Assembly: GCF_039537585.1 (NCBI RefSeq) | Contig: NZ_BAABAU010000004.1 | Span: 186,001 to 250,000 of the forward strand | DNA from: Frondihabitans peucedani | GTDB taxonomy: Bacteria; Actinomycetota; Actinomycetes; Actinomycetales; Microbacteriaceae | Length of the DNA stretch: 64,000 nt | Reading direction: 5' to 3' | Shown here: positions 52,739 through 60,329 of the stretch, in pieces | Layout of the letters: every line of letters starts with the position of its first letter | Position numbering within the stretch: position 1 is the stretch's first letter | Made by a program: the position numbers and the translations under genes | The notes under the pieces: generated by a model | What the model was told of the DNA's origin: nothing | The model's database searches: none | The model's input: only the letters and a program-made list of their open reading frames with translations

Positions 52739-54849
52739 AGATCCTCGCCCTCATCCGCACCGAGCTGAAGCGCCTCACGGCCACCCCGCTCGCCCGCCTG
52801 GCCCTCGTCGCCCTCATGACCGTGCCGCTCCTCTACGGCGGCATGTACCTGTGGGCGAACCAGAACCCGTACGCCAAGCTCGACCACATCCCGGCCGCGA
52901 TCGTGAACACCGACGCGGGCGCGAGAGACGCAGACGGCAACGCCGTGAACTACGGCGACAAGGTGACGAAGCAGCTGGTCGACGGCAAGGACTTCGACTG
53001 GCACGTCGTGTCGCAGAGCCAGGCCGACAAGGGCCTGAGGGACGAGACCTACAACTTCGTCTTCTCGATCCCCACGAGGTTCTCGAGCGACCTGACGTCG
53101 GCCTCGACCACCGACCCGACCCCCGCGAAGATCGGCCTGACCACCAACGACACGACGAGCTACCTCTCGTCGACGATCGCCGACCAGGCCGGCAAGACGA
53201 TCCGGGCGACGGTCACCGCCGAGGTGGGCAAGACCGCCGCGAAGACGCTTCTCGTCGGGCTGAACGACGTCCGCGACAACCTGAAGACGGCAGCCTCGGG
53301 GGCCGGAGACCTCGCGTCCGGCGCCGCCACCCTGAAGTCGGGCCTCGGGTCGGCGCAGGTCGGCGCAAAGTCCCTCGCCTCGGGCACCGCGCAGCTCTCC
53401 TCGGGCGCCGCCACCCTCGACGACGGCCTCCAGACCCTGAAGTCCTCGACAGCCGCGCTGCCGCAGGCGACCAGCCAGCTCGCCTCGGGCCTCGACACCC
53501 TGAAGGCGCAGACCGCGTCGCTGCCGTCCGACGCCGCGACCCTCGCTTCCGGCGCCCAGCAGGTCGCTGCTGGCAACAAGGCGCTCGACACGGCCGTCTC
53601 CGGCGGCGTGAGCACCGCAGACCAGGCCGTCAGCGCCCTCCCCGCGCAGCTGGCCGCCGCCCAGAAGGCGCAGCAGCAGGCCTTCGACGCGGTCTCGGCG
53701 CAGGCGGGTCTGACGGCCGACCAGAAGGCCGCCGTCCAGCAGGTGCTCGATGCGGCGAGCACGAGCACCGCCACGACGCTCACCACGACCGCGAAGACGA
53801 CGCAGGCGCAACTGACGGCCCTGCAGCAGCAGACTGAGAGGCTCCAGGACGGCAGCGCCCAGGTCAGTGCCGGGGCCTCCCGGCTCTCCGCCAGCGCTCC
53901 CGCCCTGGTGAACGGCATCGCGCAGCTCGACGCCGGAGCCGACCAGCTGAACTCGAAGACGCCGGCTCTGACGAACGGGATCGCGAGCGCCGCCGCAGGA
54001 TCCGCCTCCCTCGCCTCGGGCGCCCGGTCTGCGGCCGCCGGAGCCTCCTCCCTCTCCTCCGGGCTGTCCAAGCTCGACGCGGGCGCCTCCTCGCTCGCCT
54101 CCGGCGCCACGAAGCTCAGCACGGGCCTCGACGACGGCGTGAAGCAGATCCCCGCGACGACCGCCACCAGCCGCGACCGCCAGGCCGCCGCCATCGCCGA
54201 CCCCGTGAGCGTCAAGGACTCCTCGATCGCCAGCGCCGGCAACTACGGCGCGGGCCTCGCCCCGTTCTTCATCAGCCTCGCCGCCTGGATCGGCATGTAC
54301 GCGCTGTTCCTCATCATCAAGCCGATCTCGAAGCGGGCCGTCACCGCCGTCAAGGCACCGGGCAGGATCACGCTCGCGGGCTGGCTCACGCCTGCCGTCC
54401 TCGGTCTCGTCCAGATGCTGGCCCTGTTCGCCATCGTGCGCTTCGCCCTCGGCTTCGACGTGGTCAATCCGGTGCCGATGATCGGGCTCATGGTCCTCGC
54501 CTCGGTCACCTTCGCCGCGATCATCATGACCCTCAACGTCTGGCTCGGGAGCGTCGGGCAGTTCCTCGGCCTCGTGCTGATGCTTATCCAGCTGGTCACG
54601 GCGGGCGGCACGTTCCCGTGGCAGACGCTTCCCGGTCCGCTGGCCGCGCTGCACTTCGCCCTGCCGATGAGCTACGCCGTCGACGCGATCCGCCAGCTGA
54701 TGTACGGCGGCAACATCGCGGGCGCCTGGAGCGACGCCGGAGTCCTCGCGCTCTGGCTGCTGGGAGCCCTGCTCCTCTCGCTCGTCGCCGTGCGGCGCAT
54801 GACCCGCAACCGCACGATGCGCGACCTGCGTCCCTCCCTGATCGGCTGA
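52735..54849 (+). CDS. YhgE/Pip-family membrane protein with long repeat domain
   Basis: 704 residues. An N-terminal membrane helix (LALVALMTVPLLYGGMYLW, with the YhgE AAIVNTDAGA start) is followed by an extracellular domain of about 400 residues. That domain contains many 11-residue-like LASGAxxLxSG repeats (LASGAATLKSG, LASGTAQLSSG, LASGARSAAAG, LASGATKLSTG), predicted as helical/coiled. Five to six C-terminal membrane segments (about 500-690) resemble ABC-2-type permeases. Homologues include phage-infection protein and ESX/type VII-associated factors. ATG 52735 overlaps the previous stop by four bases. Confidence 0.9.
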   Translation: MKILALIRTELKRLTATPLARLALVALMTVPLLYGGMYLWANQNPYAKLDHIPAAIVNTDAGARDADGNAVNYGDKVTKQLVDGKDFDWHVVSQSQADKGLRDETYNFVFSIPTRFSSDLTSASTTDPTPAKIGLTTNDTTSYLSSTIADQAGKTIRATVTAEVGKTAAKTLLVGLNDVRDNLKTAASGAGDLASGAATLKSGLGSAQVGAKSLASGTAQLSSGAATLDDGLQTLKSSTAALPQATSQLASGLDTLKAQTASLPSDAATLASGAQQVAAGNKALDTAVSGGVSTADQAVSALPAQLAAAQKAQQQAFDAVSAQAGLTADQKAAVQQVLDAASTSTATTLTTTAKTTQAQLTALQQQTERLQDGSAQVSAGASRLSASAPALVNGIAQLDAGADQLNSKTPALTNGIASAAAGSASLASGARSAAAGASSLSSGLSKLDAGASSLASGATKLSTGLDDGVKQIPATTATSRDRQAAAIADPVSVKDSSIASAGNYGAGLAPFFISLAAWIGMYALFLIIKPISKRAVTAVKAPGRITLAGWLTPAVLGLVQMLALFAIVRFALGFDVVNPVPMIGLMVLASVTFAAIIMTLNVWLGSVGQFLGLVLMLIQLVTAGGTFPWQTLPGPLAALHFALPMSYAVDAIRQLMYGGNIAGAWSDAGVLALWLLGALLLSLVAVRRMTRNRTMRDLRPSLIG

Positions 54850-54852
54850 CCC

Positions 54853-54882
54853 TTGCCCTATTCAAATACAATATGTTAGATT
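54853..54882 (+). promoter_or_regulatory. AT-rich promoter of the polysaccharide locus
   Basis: TTGCCC (54853-54858) is followed after 17 bp by TTAGAT (54876-54881), within the stretch ATTCAAATACAATATG that is unusually AT-rich for this DNA. It precedes the polymerase GTG at 54909, which has the ribosome-binding site GAGGAG. Confidence 0.45.
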
Positions 54883-54908
54883 AGGCGGACCTACTTCGAG
54901 GAGCCGCC

Positions 54909-56447
54909 GTGTCGACCGAGCAGATCTCAGCCACCGTCCCCCGGAGGCGAGCGCCCGGGGTCGCCACGGCGGCGGGCAGGTCGGCCGCCGCAGACGCCGT
55001 GCCGATCCTGCTGTTCGGGGTCTTCGCAGCCAGCATCCTCACGTCCTATCAGCTCGGCGACGGCCTCCAGACCGCCTTCCTGGTGGGGATGCTCGTGATC
55101 ACGCTGATCATCCCGCTGCTCCGGTGGCTGCTCGCCGACGCCGACCTGTCGGCGTTCCTCGTGATCCCGACGGTCCTGTCGGCCACGCAGAACGTCTTCC
55201 TCCTCCCGATCGCGGCCGACATCAGCCAGTCGCAGCTGCAGTTCGTGATCATCCTCAACTTCGCGTACGCGATGGTCCTGGCCCTCGCCCTGTCCCTCTT
55301 CACCCGCCGAGACGACGCCACCGACAAGGCAGCGCACGGCCGCAAACGCCTCCTGTTCTCGGTACTGCTGTGCGCCGCGATCCTGACGGCCTACGCAGCA
55401 GCGACGGTCGTGCTGTTCAGGCCGAATCTCACCAGCGCCCTCGCCTCCTACCGCAACCTCGTGACGCCGTTCCTGTTCCTCCTGATCGGCCTCTGGGCGA
55501 GCCGCACGACGGCGGCCGACCGCTTCCTCCGTCTCCTCGTCCTCCTCGGCGTCCTGACGGTCGCGTTCGGCTTCTTCGAGTGGGCCACACCGGGCTTCTG
55601 GCAGGCCACGCACCTCGAGACCCTGTGGGCGAAGAAGGGCATCACGGTCGCCCAGTCGACTGGGCTGCCCTCCAACTTCTTCTCCTCCGAGCAGTTCGAC
55701 GGCGAGCTGATGAGGCGCATGGCGTCGTCCTTCGCCGATCCGGTGAACTTTGGCACCTTCCTCTTCATCGCCTTCCTCGGAGCGTGGTTCCTGAAGCACC
55801 GCCTCCTCGCCGTGCTCTTCATCGTCGCCAGTGTCATCGCGGTCAGCAAGGGCGCCATGCTCGGCTTCCTGGTCTTCTTCGCCTTCTGGACGAGGCACGC
55901 GCTCCCCCGGCCGATCCACTACCTCGCCCTCGCCGTCGCCGGCGGCGCCGGCATCGCGTTCCTCGTCTTCAGCTCCGACAACTCGACCGGCAGCACCGAG
56001 GCTCATATCGGCGGCTTCACGGCCGCGTTCACGGAGCTGCCTCAGCACCCGCTCGGCAGAGGCCTCGGCAACGTCGGCGTGCTCGCCAGCCTCTTCGGCG
56101 ACGGGGAGGTCAGCGAGATCCGCGAGAGCGGTCTCGGAGTGGTCATCGGCCAGCTCGGCGTCGTCGGCCTGGGCGGGTACGTCGCCTTCTTCGTCCTGCT
56201 GCTCCGGGCCGGCAGCAAGCTCACCGACCCCCGCCAGAGGCTCCTCGTCCTGGGCGCCGTGGTCGGCTTCGCCCTCAACATGATGTTCAACGAGGTCGCT
56301 CTCAGCCCGAACTCGGCAGCGCCGTACTTCCTCGCGATCGGCCTCGTCCTCGGCAGGGCCGGCGCCCGAGAGGAGGCATCGGAAGCGAGAGCGACAGCCC
56401 GCGTCCGCAACCGCTCTTCCCTTTCGCGTTCTACATTGATATATTAA
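54909..56447 (+). CDS. O-antigen ligase/Wzy-like polysaccharide polymerase
   Basis: 512 residues with about 12 membrane segments and no Cys pattern. The large loop between segments about 7 and 8 is visible (SSEQFDGELMRRMASSFADPVNFGTF). The motif-like HPLGRGLGNVGVLASLFGDGEVSEIRESGLGVVIGQLG, with the typical R-S-G-L-G block late in the protein, matches the Wzy/WaaL fold. Such proteins join repeat units on the outer face of the membrane. GTG 54909 follows GAGGAGCC. The next gene starts 47 bp downstream. Confidence 0.82.
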   Translation: MSTEQISATVPRRRAPGVATAAGRSAAADAVPILLFGVFAASILTSYQLGDGLQTAFLVGMLVITLIIPLLRWLLADADLSAFLVIPTVLSATQNVFLLPIAADISQSQLQFVIILNFAYAMVLALALSLFTRRDDATDKAAHGRKRLLFSVLLCAAILTAYAAATVVLFRPNLTSALASYRNLVTPFLFLLIGLWASRTTAADRFLRLLVLLGVLTVAFGFFEWATPGFWQATHLETLWAKKGITVAQSTGLPSNFFSSEQFDGELMRRMASSFADPVNFGTFLFIAFLGAWFLKHRLLAVLFIVASVIAVSKGAMLGFLVFFAFWTRHALPRPIHYLALAVAGGAGIAFLVFSSDNSTGSTEAHIGGFTAAFTELPQHPLGRGLGNVGVLASLFGDGEVSEIRESGLGVVIGQLGVVGLGGYVAFFVLLLRAGSKLTDPRQRLLVLGAVVGFALNMMFNEVALSPNSAAPYFLAIGLVLGRAGAREEASEARATARVRNRSSLSRSTLIY

Positions 56448-56451
56448 TGTA
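56432..56451. promoter_or_regulatory. 20-bp AT-rich palindrome before the Wzz/BY-kinase gene
   Basis: TACATTGATATATTAATGTA matches its own reverse complement at 18 of 20 positions and overlaps the polymerase stop codon (56445-56447). It is the most AT-rich 20 bases of this region and lies 43 bp upstream of the kinase start, so an operator or upstream promoter element is likely. Confidence 0.6.
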
Positions 56452-56494
56452 TCGGGTCAACCCGCCCGAGATCACCACGACCAGGGAGTCGACC

Positions 56495-57949
56495 ATGGAA
56501 CTCAGCGACATCGCCCACCTGCTCCGCAAGGGCAAGTGGTTCATCTTCTCGCTCGCCATCATCGGGCTCGCCCTCGCGACGGCCTACACGGTCGCCGCCC
56601 CGAAGACCTACCAGTCGTCGACGTCCGTGTACGTCTCCGTCCGAGCCGAAGGCAGCACCACGGCGTACGAGGTAGGTCAGGGCAGCGGCGCTGCCGCCCA
56701 GAAGGTGAAGGGCTACCTCAACGTGGTCCGCAGCAGCATCATCCTCGACCCCGTCATCAAGAACCTCGGGCTGGCCACGTCCTCCACTGCCCTCGCTGGT
56801 CAGCTCGTCGTCACGGCACCCAACGACGCCAACCTCATCCGGATCAGCGTGACCGACGACTCGCCCGAACGGGCGGCCAACATCGCCGACGCCGTGGCCG
56901 CATCGCTCAAGACCGTCGCCACTGAGCAGCTCGACCCCGGCACCGACGGGAACGAGAGTCCCGTGGCCCTGTCGGTCACCGAGCCGGCCGTCGCGCCCGA
57001 GCACCCTGCCTCCCCGAACCTCCGCCTCAACCTCGGGCTCGGGCTGGTCTCCGGGCTGGGTCTCGGCCTGGGAGCAGCGTTCCTCCGGAGCGCTCTCGAC
57101 AACCGGATCCGCAGCGCTCGCGATGTCGAGACACTGACCGACACCCCGATCCTCGGGGCACTGGGGCTCCTGCCCGACGCCGACAAGGCGCCCCTCATCG
57201 TCCGCGACGCTCCTCGCAGCCCGCGCACCGAGTCCTTCCGCGCCCTCCGGACCAACCTCCAGTTCGTCGGTCCCCGGGCCGAGTCGCGGAGCTTCGTCAT
57301 CACCTCCGCGATGCCCAGCGAAGGCAAGACGACCGCGACGACCAACCTGGCGATAGCCCTGGCCGAGGCGGGCTCGCGGGTCCTGCTCGTCGACGCCGAC
57401 CTCCGCCGCCCCCGAGTCGCCGACATCATGGGCCTCGAGGGCGGAGCCGGGCTGAGCGACATCCTGATCGGGCGCGCCGAGATCGACGACGTCATCCAGC
57501 CGTGGGGACGCGGCGGGCTCACGGTCCTCCCCGCGGGCAGCGTGCCCCCGAACCCCAGCGAGCTGCTCGGTTCCGAGGCCATGCGCGCGCTCCTCGAGAC
57601 GCTCGCCGCCGACTACGACGTCGTGCTCCTCGACGCGCCGCCGCTCCTGCCTGTCACCGACGCCGCGGTCATGAGCACCCTCACGACCGGAGTCCTGGTC
57701 GTCGCAGCAGCCAACCGCACGCGGACGCACCAGCTCTCGTCCGCCCTCGACGACCTCGAGCGGATCGGCAGCCGAGCCCTCGGTGTCATCCTGACCATGA
57801 TGCCGACGAAGGAGGCCGACGCCTACGGGTACGGCGCCTACTACGGGGGCGACCCGATGAAGACCTCCGCGTCGTCGCCGACCACCGCCCCGCTCTCCCT
57901 CGAGAGCCCTCGCCGCGTTGCCGCCGCGCGTCGCATCGCACACCAGTGA
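56495..57949 (+). CDS. Chain-length determinant / bacterial tyrosine kinase (Wzz-BY-kinase fusion)
   Basis: 484 residues. The N-terminal Wzz domain has two membrane helices (about 14-34 and 178-198) enclosing an extracellular loop. The C-terminal kinase has Walker A SAMPSEGKTTATT (271-283), Walker A' VLLVDADLRR (296-305) and Walker B VVLLDAPPLLP. The tail carries a Tyr cluster, DAYGYGAYYGGD, for autophosphorylation. It controls polysaccharide chain length and export. ATG 56495 was chosen; a further ATG lies at 56444. The gene overlaps the phosphatase gene by four bases. Confidence 0.95.
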   Translation: MELSDIAHLLRKGKWFIFSLAIIGLALATAYTVAAPKTYQSSTSVYVSVRAEGSTTAYEVGQGSGAAAQKVKGYLNVVRSSIILDPVIKNLGLATSSTALAGQLVVTAPNDANLIRISVTDDSPERAANIADAVAASLKTVATEQLDPGTDGNESPVALSVTEPAVAPEHPASPNLRLNLGLGLVSGLGLGLGAAFLRSALDNRIRSARDVETLTDTPILGALGLLPDADKAPLIVRDAPRSPRTESFRALRTNLQFVGPRAESRSFVITSAMPSEGKTTATTNLAIALAEAGSRVLLVDADLRRPRVADIMGLEGGAGLSDILIGRAEIDDVIQPWGRGGLTVLPAGSVPPNPSELLGSEAMRALLETLAADYDVVLLDAPPLLPVTDAAVMSTLTTGVLVVAAANRTRTHQLSSALDDLERIGSRALGVILTMMPTKEADAYGYGAYYGGDPMKTSASSPTTAPLSLESPRRVAAARRIAHQ

Positions 57950-58605
57950 GGCCAGAGCGAGAGGGCGCCGTCCGCGCTGCGGGCGGCGCTCAGCGTCCGT
58001 TCTCCGTGCTCCTGGTCTGCACCGGCAACATCTGCCGGTCCCCCCTCGCCGAGGCCGCGCTCCAGCGCGGCCTCGCTGACTACGGTCGCGAGCAGGAGCC
58101 GCCTCTCGGCCCCGCGTCGATCACTGTCACGAGCGCAGGCACGCGGGCCGAACCAGGAGCACAGTCGCCGGATGACGCAAAGACGACCGCTCGCCGTTCC
58201 GGGCTCGACCTCGACGCCCATCGCGCGCGGAAGCTGACCGCCGGGCTCCTGGCCGAGAGCGACCTCGTCCTCGGTCTCGATCGCTCGCATCGGCGAGCCG
58301 TCGTCAGCCTCGCCCCACGCGCCTCCCGAAACACCTTCACCCTCCTCGAATTCGCGCGAGTATGCGACTCGCTCGCCCCTTCCGAGGTGAGCGAGCTTCG
58401 CGAGGCCGCGCCCGACGGACCAGCGCGACTCCGAGCCGCGGTCGCGACGGTGGCGGCTCTCCGGGGCACACTCCCGGCTGCGGCCGACGAGCTCGACGTC
58501 CCCGACCCCTACCGGCGTGGTCTCACCGCCTACGAAGTGTCCAGCGCCGCGGTCCTGTCCGCCTGCGAGGTCATCACCCGCTTCTTCACGCGGCTCAACG
58601 ACTGA
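57946..58605 (+). CDS. Low-molecular-weight protein-tyrosine phosphatase
   Basis: 219 residues, longer than the usual 150-170. The active-site loop is VLLVCTGNICRSPLAE (C-x5-R-S) near residue 25, and the general acid Asp lies in VPDPYRRGL. An insertion of about 40 residues (SLAPRASRNTFTLLEFARVCDS...) lies between. Paired with the BY-kinase, it should remove phosphate from the Tyr-rich tail and cycle polysaccharide assembly. GTG 57946 overlaps the kinase stop by four bases, adding a 20-residue leader. Confidence 0.92.
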   Translation: MRPEREGAVRAAGGAQRPFSVLLVCTGNICRSPLAEAALQRGLADYGREQEPPLGPASITVTSAGTRAEPGAQSPDDAKTTARRSGLDLDAHRARKLTAGLLAESDLVLGLDRSHRRAVVSLAPRASRNTFTLLEFARVCDSLAPSEVSELREAAPDGPARLRAAVATVAALRGTLPAAADELDVPDPYRRGLTAYEVSSAAVLSACEVITRFFTRLND

Positions 58606-58626
58606 CACCGCGTCGGCCTCCCCCAG

Positions 58627-58658
58627 CGCCACCCGCCGGTTCGCACCGGCGGGTGGCG
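58627..58658 (+). terminator. Terminator after the phosphatase gene
   Basis: CGCCACCCGCCGGT (58627-58640) and ACCGGCGGGTGGCG (58645-58658) form a perfect 14-bp stem with a 4-base loop (TCGC), followed by TTGTCTCGTT. It begins 22 bp after the stop. Confidence 0.85.
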
Positions 58659-58979
58659 TTGTCTCGTTCCCGCCCCACTGACGTCGCGCCACCGCCGGCG
58701 TCGCGCGTGCGCAGCCCGGGGCCACGTCGAAAGGCAGCCGCGAGTCGTGCACACCCGCCGCTCGGTGACGACCGGCATGAGGCAGAGCCCGACAGGACGT
58801 CGCACTCGGCAGGACGCCGCGCTCTGCAGGAGGCGGGCGGCGGACTGATGCCCCGTGCCCATCGGGCCGGGGCACAGCGACATCGAGCAGCCACCCCGGC
58901 GGACGACTCGAACCCGCGACGATGCGGCCCGCCGTGGCGCGACCATCTCTGACGCGGCCCGCTCTCGGCTACGCGCCAG
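58659..58979. other. Gene-free interval between convergent polysaccharide genes
   Basis: About 320 bp between the phosphatase terminator and the flippase stop at 58980. Short open frames on both strands have no starts with ribosome-binding sites and read as Arg-rich noise. A T-arm-like GGGTTCGAGTC on the minus strand near 58908 does not fold as a tRNA. No promoter is needed, because both flanking genes end here. Confidence 0.5.
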
Positions 58980-60329
58980 TCAGGCGAGCCGCAGACGGGA
59001 CGGCAGACGCGCGCCCAGCCTGACCAGCACCGACATGTCGGCACTGTGGATCCCGAAGAAGTCGCGTGCCCGAGCCCCCGAGACCCGCGACAGGAGTGCG
59101 ACGTTGAGCCACCCGGCGACGATGCCACCCACGGCCGTCGCGAGGGCCGCCCCCAGCGCTCCGAAGGACGGCGTGAGCAGGATCACGAGCGCGACGTTCA
59201 CGAGACATGCCGCCGAGAGAGCGAGCGACCGGAGGCCGGGTCGGCCGACAGCGCTGAGCCCGACACCGGCGATCGAGCCGGGGTTGGACAGGATCAGGCC
59301 CGCGAGCAGCACCCAGCACACCGGGACAGCCGCAGTGAAGTCGGCGCCGAACAGGACGGGGAGAGCCCACGGCAGGATCGCGGCGAGGCCGACGCAGACG
59401 GCCGTCACGAAGAGCGTGGAGAGCCTCGCCGCCCGAGCCAGCGACCCGTCGTCCGCTTTGGCGGACTGCGCGGAGAACAGGACGTCGCGGACGGCGCTGT
59501 TGATGACGAGGGGGAGGTCGGCCACCGTCGCGGCGACCGCGTAGAGGCCGAGCACCTCGACTCCGGCCAGTGGCCCGATGAGGGCCTGGTCGAGGCGCAG
59601 CAGGAGGACGCCGGCGACGCTGCCGATCCAGATCCGCACGCCGTAGCCGAGGAGGTCGCGCGCACCGAGCGACGGGATCCGGTCGGCGTCCACCACTGCG
59701 GCGGAGATGCCGCCCCGGACGAGCATCGGCAGGTAGACGAGGGCCCCCAGGACGGGCGAGGCCGCGAGGATGACGACCGACCAGGTGACGTCGAGCCGGC
59801 CCGCCGTCCCGAGGAGGACGAATGCGGCGAGTCGAGCTGCCGCGGTGACGAATCGCTCGGCGGCGACGAGGTTCCAGCGCTGCTCCCCTGCCGCGATGGC
59901 CTGCAGGAGCATGCCGAGGAGCGACGGCACGAGGGCCAGGCTGGCTATCAGCACGAGCCGCTGCACCGAGGCGTCGCCGCCCGAGAGGGATCCCGACAGC
60001 GAGGCGACGACCACGAGGACCGCGAGCCCTGCTCCGACGAGGGCGAGCGCCGCTCGACCGGCCAGCCTCTGACGCAGGACCGGGTGCTTGGCCAGGAAGT
60101 GCGTGATCGCCGACGGGATCCCGAATGCGGCGAGCGACGTGGCGAGGAGGAGGGGCGCTGTAGCCGCCGCGACCTCTCCTCGGCCGGAGGCGCCGAGCGC
60201 GTGGGCCATGACCGGGGCGGTCGCCAGGGCGGCCAGCGGAGCGAAGACGTTGCCGAGCAGCGTGACGAGCAGGTGCCGCGCCGTCGTCGCGCCCTGCGCG
60301 GGCCGGGTGCCCGGACGACGGATGCTCAC
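58980..60329 (-). CDS. Polysaccharide flippase/Wzx-like exporter (MOP superfamily)
   Basis: 449 residues with about 12-14 membrane segments. Opening segments VTLLGNVFAPLAALATAPVMAHALGASGRGEVAAA and central LGYGVRIWIGSVAGVLLLRLDQALIGPLAGVEVLGLYAVA are typical of Wzx/RfbX family members, which flip lipid-linked repeat units across the membrane. GTG 60329 overlaps the glycosyltransferase stop by four bases. It is convergent with the polymerase-kinase-phosphatase genes but clearly belongs to the same locus. Confidence 0.88.
   Translation of the reverse strand: MSIRRPGTRPAQGATTARHLLVTLLGNVFAPLAALATAPVMAHALGASGRGEVAAATAPLLLATSLAAFGIPSAITHFLAKHPVLRQRLAGRAALALVGAGLAVLVVVASLSGSLSGGDASVQRLVLIASLALVPSLLGMLLQAIAAGEQRWNLVAAERFVTAAARLAAFVLLGTAGRLDVTWSVVILAASPVLGALVYLPMLVRGGISAAVVDADRIPSLGARDLLGYGVRIWIGSVAGVLLLRLDQALIGPLAGVEVLGLYAVAATVADLPLVINSAVRDVLFSAQSAKADDGSLARAARLSTLFVTAVCVGLAAILPWALPVLFGADFTAAVPVCWVLLAGLILSNPGSIAGVGLSAVGRPGLRSLALSAACLVNVALVILLTPSFGALGAALATAVGGIVAGWLNVALLSRVSGARARDFFGIHSADMSVLVRLGARLPSRLRLA

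Noticed and set aside
53290-54130. CRISPR-like or satellite repeat array
   Set aside because: The repeats are coding, in frame, imperfect, and lack unique spacers; they are protein repeats of the YhgE-type gene.
58890-58980. tRNA-like segment on the minus strand (GTAGCCGAGAGCGG... and GGGTTCGAGTC)
   Set aside because: The T-arm stem does not pair (several mismatches), there is no anticodon stem and no matching acceptor arms, so I do not call a tRNA.
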